Below, one piece after another: positions 35,512 through 43,569 of a stretch of DNA of 64,000 nucleotides. Source of the DNA: Clostridium sp. 1001271st1 H5 (lineage in GTDB: Bacteria > Bacillota > Clostridia > Lachnospirales > Lachnospiraceae). Location of the stretch: positions 62,001-126,000 of the forward strand of contig NZ_SPHO01000001.1 of assembly GCF_005845215.1 (NCBI RefSeq), written 5' to 3'. The notes below the pieces were generated by a model. It was not told where the DNA came from and searched no databases. It was given only the letters and a program-made list of their open reading frames with translations. A program made the position numbers and the translations under genes. Position 1 is the first letter of the stretch; each line of letters begins with the position of its first letter.

Positions 35512-36306
35512 ATGGCAAAAGTAAAAATGACAGCAGCCATCACGTTCCAGGAACAGCTGGCTGCCGATATATACGATATGAGGATAAAAGCGCCTGAGAT
35601 AGCAGAGACAGCGGTTCCGGGCCAGTTTGTATCCCTTTATTCCAAAGACGGGGCAAGGCTTCTTCCGCGCCCCATCAGCCTGTGCGGCATTGATAAGGAA
35701 AAGGGGGAGCTGAGACTGGTATACCGCATTGCAGGGGAAGGGACAAAGGAGTTTTCTGAACTAAAGGCAGGCCATACCATTGATGTCCTGGGACCCCTGG
35801 GCAATGGATTTCCCTTAAAAGCCGGCAAAAAGGCATTTCTGATAGGCGGAGGCATAGGCGTTCCCCCTATGTTAGAGCTGGCAAAAGCCCTTTATGGGCT
35901 GAATGCAGCCGGGGAGGGCGGTCTGGTCCAGTCCGTGCTGGGATACAGGGACAGCCAGATGTTCTTAAAGGATGAATTTGAAGCATACGGTCCGGTATAT
36001 GCTGCCACAGAGGACGGCAGCTCCGGCACCAGGGGCAATGTACTGGATGCTGTCCGCGAACAGGGCCTTACGGCGGATATCATTTACGCCTGCGGCCCCA
36101 CTCCCATGCTCCGCGCACTGAAGGCATATGCGGCTGAGAAGGGGCTGGAGTGCTGGCTTTCCCTGGAAGAGAAGATGGCCTGCGGCGTGGGCGCCTGTCT
36201 GGCCTGCGTGTGCCAGTCCAAAGAGGTGGACGACCATTCACAGGTACACAATAAACGTATCTGCAAGGACGGTCCGGTGTTCCGGGCAGAGGAGATTGAG
36301 CTGTAA
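35512..36306 (+). CDS. pyrK: Dihydroorotate dehydrogenase electron-transfer subunit
   Basis: A 264-residue flavin/[2Fe-2S] protein that takes electrons from PyrD to NAD+. The FAD-binding LPRPISLCGI, the NAD-site GGGIGVPPM, and the cluster motif CGVGACLACVC with a later Cys are all present. ATG 35512 lies 19 bp after pyrF. Confidence 0.95.
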   Translation: MAKVKMTAAITFQEQLAADIYDMRIKAPEIAETAVPGQFVSLYSKDGARLLPRPISLCGIDKEKGELRLVYRIAGEGTKEFSELKAGHTIDVLGPLGNGFPLKAGKKAFLIGGGIGVPPMLELAKALYGLNAAGEGGLVQSVLGYRDSQMFLKDEFEAYGPVYAATEDGSSGTRGNVLDAVREQGLTADIIYACGPTPMLRALKAYAAEKGLECWLSLEEKMACGVGACLACVCQSKEVDDHSQVHNKRICKDGPVFRAEEIEL

Positions 36307-36405
36307 GAGCATCCGGCTGGATGGGTCCGGCGAAATGCGCCCGGAGGCGGGAAGGTCCGGCAGGACACGGCATGTATAGGTGAAAGATAGCGAGGTACCG
36401 TTTAG

Positions 36406-37308
36406 ATGAATATGAGTGTAAAGATTGCCGGTGTGGAATTTAAGAATCCGGTGATGGAAGCGTCGGGCACATTTGGCTCCGGCATGGAATACAGTGAATT
36501 CGTGGATTTGAACCGTCTGGGCGCAGTGGTTACCAAGGGCGTGGCAAGTGTGCCGTGGCCGGGCAATCCCACTCCCAGGATAGCGGAAGTCTACGGCGGC
36601 ATGCTCAATGCCATCGGCCTTCAGAATCCGGGCATTGACGTGTTCACAAAGAGGGATATTCCTTTTTTGAAACAGTATGATACAAAAATCGTGGTCAATG
36701 TCTGCGGAAAGACCACGGAAGAATATATTGACGTGGTGGAGCGCCTGGGGGACCAGCCGGCAGACATGCTGGAAATCAATATATCCTGTCCCAATGTAAA
36801 GGAAGGCGGAATCGCTTTCGGCCAGGACCCAAAGGCAGTTGAGGCCATTACCAGAGAGGTAAAGGCCCATGCAAAGCAGCCCATCATCATGAAGCTCAGT
36901 CCCAACGTGACAGACATCACTGTCATGGCCAGGGCGGCTGAGGCAGGCGGGGCAGATGCCATTTCTTTAATCAATACCCTGACAGGCATGAAGATTGACA
37001 TTCATAAGAGGGCGTTTGCGCTGGCCAACAAGACAGGAGGGCTGTCCGGTCCGGCTGTCAAGCCGGTGGCTGTCCGTATGGTATACCAGGCTGCCCAGGC
37101 AGTGAAGGTTCCTATTATCGGCATGGGAGGAATCAGGAATGCGGACGACGCCCTGGAATTCATACTGGCAGGCGCCACGGCGGTTGCCATTGGCACGGCC
37201 AATTTCCATAACCCATATGCCACGGTGGAGACTGTGGATGGAATCCGGGCCTACATGGAGAGGTACGGAATTGAGGATATCCGGGACCTTATAGGAGCTG
37301 TGAGGTAG
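36406..37308 (+). CDS. pyrD: Dihydroorotate dehydrogenase, class 1B catalytic subunit
   Basis: A 300-residue FMN enzyme oxidising dihydroorotate to orotate. Class 1B signatures include NPVMEASGTFGSG, the catalytic Cys in EINISCPNVKEGG, and GMGGIRNADDALEFI. It pairs with PyrK encoded just upstream. Confidence 0.95.
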   Translation: MNMSVKIAGVEFKNPVMEASGTFGSGMEYSEFVDLNRLGAVVTKGVASVPWPGNPTPRIAEVYGGMLNAIGLQNPGIDVFTKRDIPFLKQYDTKIVVNVCGKTTEEYIDVVERLGDQPADMLEINISCPNVKEGGIAFGQDPKAVEAITREVKAHAKQPIIMKLSPNVTDITVMARAAEAGGADAISLINTLTGMKIDIHKRAFALANKTGGLSGPAVKPVAVRMVYQAAQAVKVPIIGMGGIRNADDALEFILAGATAVAIGTANFHNPYATVETVDGIRAYMERYGIEDIRDLIGAVR

Positions 37309-37400
37309 GAACAGCCAGGTAAGGCCGGGCCGGGTAAGACAGAAACAAAAGAAGCAGGTAAGAGGTTAAAAGACCCGTAAATACAGGAGGTTTAAGGAAG

Positions 37401-38078
37401 ATGGAAAACTATAAGCAGGAATTCATAGATTTTATGGTTGAGAGCAATGTGCTCAAATTCGGTGATTTCACATTAAAGAGCGGACGCAAGTCCCCGTTTT
37501 TCATGAATGCAGGAAGCTATGTTACCGGAACCCAGCTGAGAAAATTGGGAGAGTATTATGCAAAGGCCATACACGACAATTTCGGATTGGATTTTGACGT
37601 GCTCTTTGGGCCGGCTTATAAGGGAATACCCTTAAGCGTGGCAACCACCATGGCAATCAGCGAACTGTACGGAAAGGATATCCGCTATTGTTCCAACCGC
37701 AAGGAGGTTAAGGACCACGGCGATGCAGGCATCCTTTTGGGCAGCCCTATCAAAGACGGGGACAAGGTAGTCATCATCGAGGATGTGACAACCTCCGGCA
37801 AATCCATTGAGGAGACCTTCCCCATTATCAAGGCCCAGGGAAATGTGGAAATCAAGGGACTTATGGTATCGCTAAACAGAATGGAGCGGGGCAAAGGCAC
37901 AAAGAGCGCCCTGGATGAGATTAAGGATTTATATGGTTTCCCGACAGCAGCCATTGTATCCATGGCAGATGTGGTGGAGCACCTCTACAATAAAGAAAAA
38001 AATGGCAAGGTAGTCATCGACCATCAGATAAAGGCAGCCATTGACGCTTATTACGGGCAGTATGGAGCCCAGGCATAA
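37401..38078 (+). CDS. pyrE: Orotate phosphoribosyltransferase
   Basis: A 225-residue enzyme joining orotate and PRPP to give OMP. The PRPP loop is VVIIEDVTTSGKSIEE and the N-terminal LKSGRKSPFFMNAG is typical. It is the last pyr gene of the cluster; carAB, pyrB and pyrC are not in this window. Confidence 0.95.
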   Translation: MENYKQEFIDFMVESNVLKFGDFTLKSGRKSPFFMNAGSYVTGTQLRKLGEYYAKAIHDNFGLDFDVLFGPAYKGIPLSVATTMAISELYGKDIRYCSNRKEVKDHGDAGILLGSPIKDGDKVVIIEDVTTSGKSIEETFPIIKAQGNVEIKGLMVSLNRMERGKGTKSALDEIKDLYGFPTAAIVSMADVVEHLYNKEKNGKVVIDHQIKAAIDAYYGQYGAQA

Positions 38079-38080
38079 TG

Positions 38081-38257
38081 ATGTATCCAAGAAGAAAGGC
38101 GATGAATATGGAGAGAGTGTATAAGACCATGCGTAACACAGGGGCCGGCTGCATAGCGGTGGGAGTCATCATAGCAGTGACCGGCCTTACGGTTGGAATC
38201 ATTTCCATTGTAAACGGAGCTTTGCTGCTGAAACGAAAATCTGAGATTGAATTTTAG
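38081..38257 (+). CDS. Small single-span membrane protein, unknown function
   Basis: A 58-residue open frame beginning right after pyrE (an ATG at 38078 overlaps the pyrE stop; ATGs at 38102 and 38108 are also possible, the last with AAAGGCG in a good position). Residues ~25-50 form one or two closely packed hydrophobic segments (GAGCIAVGVIIAVTG, VGIISIVNGALLL), ending in a basic tail KRKSEIEF. The composition is coding-like and the gene fits tightly between pyrE and the VanZ gene. No function recognised. Confidence 0.6.
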   Translation: MYPRRKAMNMERVYKTMRNTGAGCIAVGVIIAVTGLTVGIISIVNGALLLKRKSEIEF

Positions 38258-38272
38258 TAAGCGGGGCTGACA

Positions 38273-38746
38273 ATGATAAGAAATACAACAAAGCGTCAAA
38301 AGCTGGGATGGGTATTATTTATATTGTATCTCTGTTTCCTGGCGTATTTCATGTTTTTTTCGGAGTCCTTTGGGCGTACGGACACAGACAGGGGGTACCA
38401 GTACAATCTGGTGCCCTTTAAGGAAATCACCCGGTATTTCCGGCATTATGATGTGTTGGGGCCAACACTGTTCATGATTAATATCATAGGAAACGTGGCG
38501 GCCTTTATGCCTTTTGGGTTCTTTCTCCCCATTATCAGCAGACGCAGTAAGAAGTGGTACAACACGGTTATGTTCGGTTTTGTTTTCAGCCTGATGCTGG
38601 AGACGCTGCAGCTGGTGTTCAAGGTGGGAAGCTTTGATGTGGATGATATGTTCCTCAACACCCTGGGGGCAGCCGCAGGCTATCTTTGTTACCGCCTGGT
38701 GCAGTGGACCCGGTGCAAATTGAGAAAAAGGAGGCTTTCACGTTGA
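38273..38746 (+). CDS. VanZ family membrane protein
   Basis: A 157-residue protein with four helices and VanZ-type signatures: YNLVPFKEI, INIIGNVAAFMPFGFFLP, and ETLQLVFKVGSFDVDDMFLNTLGAAAGY (shown in parts). VanZ proteins are linked to glycopeptide or lipoglycopeptide tolerance, but most homologues have no proven role. It overlaps the next gene by 4 bp. Confidence 0.88.
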   Translation: MIRNTTKRQKLGWVLFILYLCFLAYFMFFSESFGRTDTDRGYQYNLVPFKEITRYFRHYDVLGPTLFMINIIGNVAAFMPFGFFLPIISRRSKKWYNTVMFGFVFSLMLETLQLVFKVGSFDVDDMFLNTLGAAAGYLCYRLVQWTRCKLRKRRLSR

Positions 38747-39066
38747 GACAGATTGGCGATAAAGTATCGTATGTGAGGAATCCTTTTGCGAGAAACAGCT
38801 ATTACTGTCTGGTACTGGCGGTGCTGGGACTGGCGTTGGGTGCAGCCAGCATGTATTTGTCGGTAGCAATGGCAGGCCAGGGAGGTCTGAATACAGGGGC
38901 CTATGGATTTTCCAGCCTTGTTGCAGCCCTTATGGGGCTGTGGTACGGGGTGCGCTCATTTATGGAAAAGGACCGCAATTACATACTGGCTAAGATAGGA
39001 ATCAGCATCAGCATTGTGCTGGTCATTGTGTGGGCTGTGATTATCATAACCGGTATCGTAAGATAG
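38743..39066 (+). CDS. Small three-helix membrane protein, unknown function
   Basis: A 107-residue protein. Translation most likely starts at TTG 38743, with AAGGAGG seven bases upstream and a 4-bp overlap with the VanZ stop. Three hydrophobic stretches follow a short cytoplasmic start (IGDKVSYVRNPFARN). No family assigned with confidence. It is translationally coupled to VanZ. Confidence 0.75.
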   Translation: MRQIGDKVSYVRNPFARNSYYCLVLAVLGLALGAASMYLSVAMAGQGGLNTGAYGFSSLVAALMGLWYGVRSFMEKDRNYILAKIGISISIVLVIVWAVIIITGIVR

Positions 39067-39082
39067 ATGGGAGTAGATGCAA

Positions 39083-41302
39083 ATGGATTACAGAATCTTA
39101 TTACAGGAAGAGAATGATGCCGTAAGGGAGCGTTACGAATTGTCCATGGAGCGTATCCGGTCCATGGACACAGAGGAGATGCAGCTGCCTTACGGCTGTT
39201 ATTTTAAGAAGGTTTCAGCTTTTATCGGCCAGATAGAAGGGCTGGTGGAGCGGGTGGAAGGCACGGGCTTTAGCCGGAAAGGCGGAATGAATGAAGCTGT
39301 TCCGGCATTGGAGTCGCTGCAGAAGGAGAATCATGCCCTGTACCGTGATATTCTGCCTGAAAATTACGGAGAGAGCTTTGCCAATCCGGACCACGCGGTG
39401 GAGGTCCTGGGGGACGGATACGGCCAGCTTTTATCCTTTCTTTATACGGAAATCCGGGCGGATATTGTATATGCATTTGAAATGCGGCTTATGAATATCA
39501 CCATATTGAACGAGCTGTTTCTGGAGGTATATAACCTGTTCGCCCAGGCATGGGAGGAAGGGAGGAAGGAGCCCCAGGAGCAGCTGATTAAGGATTCCCT
39601 GTACTGGTTTGTCAGCGACTATGCGGAGGTGACCGTGGACTGGCGGATTCGGGAAGGACTGGACCCGGCCCTTTCCTTTGGAACGGATATTGTGATGAAG
39701 CAGGACCTGACGGATTTGCGGTATCTCTATGCTTACGGGGAATACGTTTCGGAGACAGAGATAAAGCTGGCCTCTTTCATGAACCGTCTTCCCCAGGAGA
39801 CCATTGACCGGATGGCATCCACATATACGGAAGGATTCAGGAAGGGGTTCCAGGTCATGGGCAGGGACCTGAAGAAGAAGCGCACCGTTGTGGTGGAATT
39901 CCAGCTGGGCTTTGAGCGCATGATTCGAAGGGCAATGGAGTATTTCCGGGAAATGGGGCTTGAGCCCATCTGTTACCGGGCGGCAGTGGAGTCTGTGAAC
40001 CGCAGGGCCAACGGCCGCAGGGGATACTACGGTACATCCCCCAACAAACAGTATGATTATGACCACCGTTATGACAGCGCCTTTTACATGGGCAATGCCT
40101 TTAAGGAGAGAAAACTGGCTGTCCTGCGGTCTGCCTATGAAGCATACAGGAAGGAAGCTGACTGGTGCGCAGGGCCTGCTTTGGTGGAGACATTTGGTGA
40201 GGAAGGCTTTACGCCGGTGAATAAAAAGACCGCGCTGGCCCTCAATGCCCATCAGGAGGCGCTGACCGTTGCCTATGCCAATGAGTCCAGGCAGATTGTG
40301 AATCAATATATGCCGGGTGACGAGACCAGCTTTACCATCATTGCTTTCCCGAAGCCTGAGATTGGGCCGGATTTTGAGGCGGTTTTCAGGGAAACCATCC
40401 GAATCAATACACTGGATTATGAGAAATACCAGAAAATACAGCAATGCATTATCCTGGCCCTGGATGAGGCCGACCATGTGCTCATAACAGGCCGTGACGG
40501 CAATGAAACATCCATGAAGGTGGCCCTTCATCCGCTGAAGGACAGGACCAAGGAAACCAACTTTGAAAACTGCGTGTCCGATGTGAACATTCCGCTGGGG
40601 GAGGTTTTTACGTCCCCTGTATTGGCGGGGACAGAGGGTTTGCTGCATGTAAAGAATGTCTATGTGGAGGATTATCAGTTCAGGAACCTGCGCATGGTGT
40701 TTAAGGATGGCAGGGTAACGGAGTATTCCTGCGGGAATTTTGAGGCTGGCGGGGATGCCGGAACGGCCAGGGATGACGGGGAGGCCAGGGGCGCCGGGAA
40801 CGGCGGAATGGCCGGGGATGCCTTGATACAGGGCCGGGCGCTGGTGAAGCAGGTTATTATGCGGAACCATGACTGGCTGCCTTTGGGAGAATTTGCAATT
40901 GGGACCAACACCACGGCTTACGCCATGGCCAGAAGGTTTTCCATCGGCGACAAGCTGCCCATCCTCATAGCTGAGAAGATGGGTCCCCATTTCGCGGTGG
41001 GTGATACCTGTTACAGCTTTGCGGAGGATTCGCCCATGTATAATCCGGACGGCAGGGAGGTCATAGCCAGGGACAATGAGATATCCCTTCTCAGAAGGAC
41101 GGATATGTCCAGGGCGTATTTCAGCTGCCACACGGATATCACGATTCCTTATTCGGAATTGGGGGATATAAAGGCTGTAAGGGCCGACGGGAGCCAGATT
41201 GATATTATCTGTCAGGGCAGGTTTGTGCTGAAAGGCACAGAGGAACTGAATGAGGCGCTGGATGAGGCGGATAGCCGGCCGGATGGAATTGGCTGTAGAT
41301 AA
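39083..41302 (+). CDS. M29-type aminopeptidase with long N-terminal extension
   Basis: A 739-residue protein. The C-terminal part (about residues 330-739) has M29 leucyl aminopeptidase features: SDVNIPLGEVFTSPV, LPLGEFAIGTNTTAY, and EKMGPHFAVGDT, carrying the expected Glu and His metal ligands. M29 enzymes are usually near 400 residues, so the first ~300 residues are extra; they are acidic and mostly helical and not recognised. A Gly/Ala-rich insert (GGDAGTARDDGEARGAGNGG) interrupts the catalytic part. ATG 39083 has GGGAG at the right distance; ATG 39077 is the alternative. A cytoplasmic peptidase role is expected. Confidence 0.8.
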   Translation: MDYRILLQEENDAVRERYELSMERIRSMDTEEMQLPYGCYFKKVSAFIGQIEGLVERVEGTGFSRKGGMNEAVPALESLQKENHALYRDILPENYGESFANPDHAVEVLGDGYGQLLSFLYTEIRADIVYAFEMRLMNITILNELFLEVYNLFAQAWEEGRKEPQEQLIKDSLYWFVSDYAEVTVDWRIREGLDPALSFGTDIVMKQDLTDLRYLYAYGEYVSETEIKLASFMNRLPQETIDRMASTYTEGFRKGFQVMGRDLKKKRTVVVEFQLGFERMIRRAMEYFREMGLEPICYRAAVESVNRRANGRRGYYGTSPNKQYDYDHRYDSAFYMGNAFKERKLAVLRSAYEAYRKEADWCAGPALVETFGEEGFTPVNKKTALALNAHQEALTVAYANESRQIVNQYMPGDETSFTIIAFPKPEIGPDFEAVFRETIRINTLDYEKYQKIQQCIILALDEADHVLITGRDGNETSMKVALHPLKDRTKETNFENCVSDVNIPLGEVFTSPVLAGTEGLLHVKNVYVEDYQFRNLRMVFKDGRVTEYSCGNFEAGGDAGTARDDGEARGAGNGGMAGDALIQGRALVKQVIMRNHDWLPLGEFAIGTNTTAYAMARRFSIGDKLPILIAEKMGPHFAVGDTCYSFAEDSPMYNPDGREVIARDNEISLLRRTDMSRAYFSCHTDITIPYSELGDIKAVRADGSQIDIICQGRFVLKGTEELNEALDEADSRPDGIGCR

Positions 41303-41324
41303 AATGTTTGGATGATAGTTGAGG

Positions 41325-41362
41325 GAGACACTGTTCCGGGATGGGATGGTGTCTTCTTTTTT
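41325..41362 (+). terminator. Terminator after the M29-type peptidase
   Basis: GAGACAC pairs with GTGTCTT, followed by a T-run TCTTTTTT. Confidence 0.7.
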
Positions 41363-41365
41363 GCG

Positions 41366-41414
41366 AAAAAATCACTTGTTCTATCCGATTTACAGATGGA
41401 ACAAGTGGTTTTTT
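41366..41414. terminator. Symmetric A/T-flanked hairpin upstream of sigI
   Basis: A 16-bp inverted repeat (41366-41381 with 41399-41414, one G-U pair) begins with six A and ends with six T residues. It can work as a terminator in either direction and insulates the sigI promoter that follows. Confidence 0.7.
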
Positions 41415-41451
41415 CTGTTATACTAAATAAAAAGCAATGAATTTTCCTGCG

Positions 41452-41485
41452 ACCCCGGAACAGAAAAGGGGGCTGCGTATTCTAT
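41452..41485 (+). promoter_or_regulatory. Sigma-I-type promoter of sigI-rsgI
   Basis: ACCCCGG (41452-41458), a 17-bp spacer, then CGTATTCTAT (41476-41485), 19 bp before the sigI start codon. The CCCC and CGWA cores match what is known for sigma-I promoters of Bacillus and Clostridium. The same two blocks at the same distance precede the secreted paralogue at 45904, which points to autoregulation and a shared regulon. Confidence 0.8.
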
Positions 41486-41504
41486 ACTAAATGGAGGTGA
41501 TATC

Positions 41505-42239
41505 TTGGGGGAAGAGCACCAGATAGTCCATCTGGTTTATGAGGCAAAGAAGAATCCGGAAGCAGCCGACCGTCTGATTGACCAGTATATGAATTTCATA
41601 CAGGCAGAGACTGCCCGCTTTACCCAGGGTGTGCCGGTCCAGGGCAGGGAGGACCAGCTTAGTGTGGCCATGTTTGCCTTTTATGAAGCGGTCCGTGGAT
41701 ACGAGAGGGGCAGAGGCGCATTTCTGCCATATGCCGCCACGGCCATACGCCGCCGGCTCATAGATTATATCAGGAAAGAGGGACGCCACCAGGGACTGGT
41801 TTCCTTTGACGCTCCGGCAGGCCAGGAGGAGGAATCCCATGCCTTATGGGAAGTGACGCCTGATGAGAAAAACGGAATCCAGCAGTGGAATGTGAGGACA
41901 GCCACCAGGGAGGAGCTGGAGGAATTCCGAAGAAACCTGTCCGAATACAGCATAACCCTGTCTGATGTGGCGGATAACTGCCCCCGGCAGGACCGCACCC
42001 TTAAAGCATGCCATAAAGTGCTGGAGGCTGCCAAAAGGAATCCCAAGCTGCTGGAACGCCTGATGCAGAGCCATAAACTGCCCATCGCAGAACTGTCGGA
42101 GCTGTCCGGCGTATCCAGAAAGACCCTGGAACGGCACCGGACGTATTTGGTTGCCATTTTACTGGCCTACACGAACGGATATGAGATTATCCGCGGACAT
42201 CTGTGCCAGATATCACCGGGAAAGGAGGGAGCCCTATGA
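41505..42239 (+). CDS. sigI: RNA polymerase sigma-I factor
   Basis: A 244-residue alternative sigma factor. Region 2 is seen in LIDQYMNFIQAE to YAATAIRRRLIDYIRKEGRH (residues ~23-91), and the SigI-specific C-terminal domain in FRRNLSEYSITLSDVADNCPR through the helix-turn-helix IAELSELSGVSRKTLERHRTYLVAI. SigI factors direct heat- or polysaccharide-responsive genes and are held by RsgI at the membrane. The start is TTG 41505 with a near-perfect GGAGGTGAT. The gene overlaps rsgI by 4 bp, as in known SigI/RsgI pairs. Confidence 0.93.
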   Translation: MGEEHQIVHLVYEAKKNPEAADRLIDQYMNFIQAETARFTQGVPVQGREDQLSVAMFAFYEAVRGYERGRGAFLPYAATAIRRRLIDYIRKEGRHQGLVSFDAPAGQEEESHALWEVTPDEKNGIQQWNVRTATREELEEFRRNLSEYSITLSDVADNCPRQDRTLKACHKVLEAAKRNPKLLERLMQSHKLPIAELSELSGVSRKTLERHRTYLVAILLAYTNGYEIIRGHLCQISPGKEGAL

Positions 42240-43387
42240 CCTATCTTGTAATGGAATGCCATCCGGCATATGTTATTGTCCTTGACAACCAGGGCAGAAT
42301 GATAAAGGCTGCCAATCTGGGTTACCATGAGGGCCAGGTGATAGGAGAGATAATTGCCGCACAGATGCCGGGGGCTTCTGTCCTGCTCCGGCTGGTTCCT
42401 CTGGCAGCGGCTGCCTGTCTGTGCCTGGCAGTATTGGGAGGCGGTGCCTACGGCGCATACAGGGTGCCCTATGGCACCGTGGAGGTAAGCATCAATCCGG
42501 ATGTAAGGATGTCCGTCAGCTATATGGACCGCGTGGTTGGTCTGGAAGGTGTAAATGAGGACGGAAAACAGCTCATTGACCAGGTATCATATAAGGGAAG
42601 TAATTCAGAATACATGACAGAACTTCTGGTGGAACGGGCCATGGAAATGGGATATCTGTCAGAGGGCGGGTCTGTGTATGTGGCTGCCTCGGGCGGCAGC
42701 GAACGCTGGAAGGAAAAGCGGGCGGATGCCATCCGCACAGGACTGGATACCCTTTTTAAGAACCGTATGCAGGTGGAGATACATGTTGAGAGTCTAAACA
42801 AAGACGGGACTCCTGCAGCCTCCCCCCATCATGATGCAGGAATGCCGGGAGGAACAGGAGGGGATAAGCCTGCATTCATCGGGGTACCTCCGGAGGGAAT
42901 AAAGGAAGGGACGGATGGCAGCAGAGGCGATGCGGGCGGCACGGATGATGGTTCGGATAAAGGCGGCAGGGATGCGGATAAAGGTGATGATAAAGACGAT
43001 GCCGGCAAAGATGATGATGATAAAGATGATGACGATAAAGGCGATGATGACAAAGACGATGATGATAAAGATGATGATGATAAAGATGATGCGGACAAAG
43101 GTGATGCAGACAAAGATGATGATAAAGACGATTCCGGCAAAGAGGATACTGATAACAGTGAGGATGATATAAAAAAGGGCAGGGATAAATCCGGAAATGA
43201 TAAAACGGTGATAAAACGCAGTGATGCGGATGGCGACAGGGATAATGATGCGGATGATGCAGATGGCAGGGAACGGGATGATGCCAATCACGAAGATTCT
43301 GATAAGGATGATTCTGATAACGAGGACTCCGATGGCGATGACGACGATGATAGTGATGAGGATGATGATAAAGACGATGACGACTGA
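42236..43387 (+). CDS. rsgI: Transmembrane anti-sigma-I factor with acidic Asp/Lys tail
   Basis: A 383-residue protein. Residues 1-45 are the cytoplasmic RsgI N-terminal domain (VMECHPAYVIVLDNQGRMIKA) that binds SigI. A membrane helix covers ~50-75. Residues ~80-185 are the RsgI-like outer domain, starting SINPDVRMSVSYMDRVV; Asn87-Pro88 is at the position where RsgI proteins are known to self-cleave. From ~195 to the end the protein is a repetitive, strongly acidic tail of Asp and Lys, with four exact DDDDK units. Typical clostridial RsgIs end in carbohydrate-binding modules, which are absent here. Translation is coupled to sigI. Confidence 0.9.
   Translation: MTYLVMECHPAYVIVLDNQGRMIKAANLGYHEGQVIGEIIAAQMPGASVLLRLVPLAAAACLCLAVLGGGAYGAYRVPYGTVEVSINPDVRMSVSYMDRVVGLEGVNEDGKQLIDQVSYKGSNSEYMTELLVERAMEMGYLSEGGSVYVAASGGSERWKEKRADAIRTGLDTLFKNRMQVEIHVESLNKDGTPAASPHHDAGMPGGTGGDKPAFIGVPPEGIKEGTDGSRGDAGGTDDGSDKGGRDADKGDDKDDAGKDDDDKDDDDKGDDDKDDDDKDDDDKDDADKGDADKDDDKDDSGKEDTDNSEDDIKKGRDKSGNDKTVIKRSDADGDRDNDADDADGRERDDANHEDSDKDDSDNEDSDGDDDDDSDEDDDKDDDD
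42955..43385 (+). repeat. Asp/Lys low-complexity coding repeat (RsgI tail)
   Basis: Runs of GAT/GAC with AAA or AAG codons encode DDDDK, GDDDK and DDSD units. The mirror-image open frames on the minus strand here are artefacts of the repeat. Confidence 0.9.
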
Positions 43388-43496
43388 CATCATGTACAGA
43401 CCCTGTATTCTTCTGTTCCATAAAGATGTTTTAATAAGATTTTTTTTGAAGATATAATAAAGATAAAGGTTACAGCACAACTAAAAGAAGGACGGA

Positions 43497-43539
43497 GCCG
43501 GATGGACTGTGTGTTAGTATTCCATCCGGCCCCGCCTTT
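43497..43539 (+). terminator. Terminator of sigI-rsgI
   Basis: CCGGATGGA pairs with TCCATCCGG, followed by CCCCGCCTTTT. Confidence 0.7.
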
Positions 43540-43569
43540 TAATTATTAATAAAAAGGGTTGCCGCACAT

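Noticed and set aside
39431-41131. A 566-codon minus-strand frame across the M29 peptidase gene
   Set aside because: It is the antisense shadow of a GC-rich coding region; peptidase motifs are on the plus strand.
42794-43480. Minus-strand frames rich in Ile/Val or Ser opposite the RsgI tail
   Set aside because: They arise from GAT/GAC/AAA repeats of the Asp/Lys tail and have no start signals.
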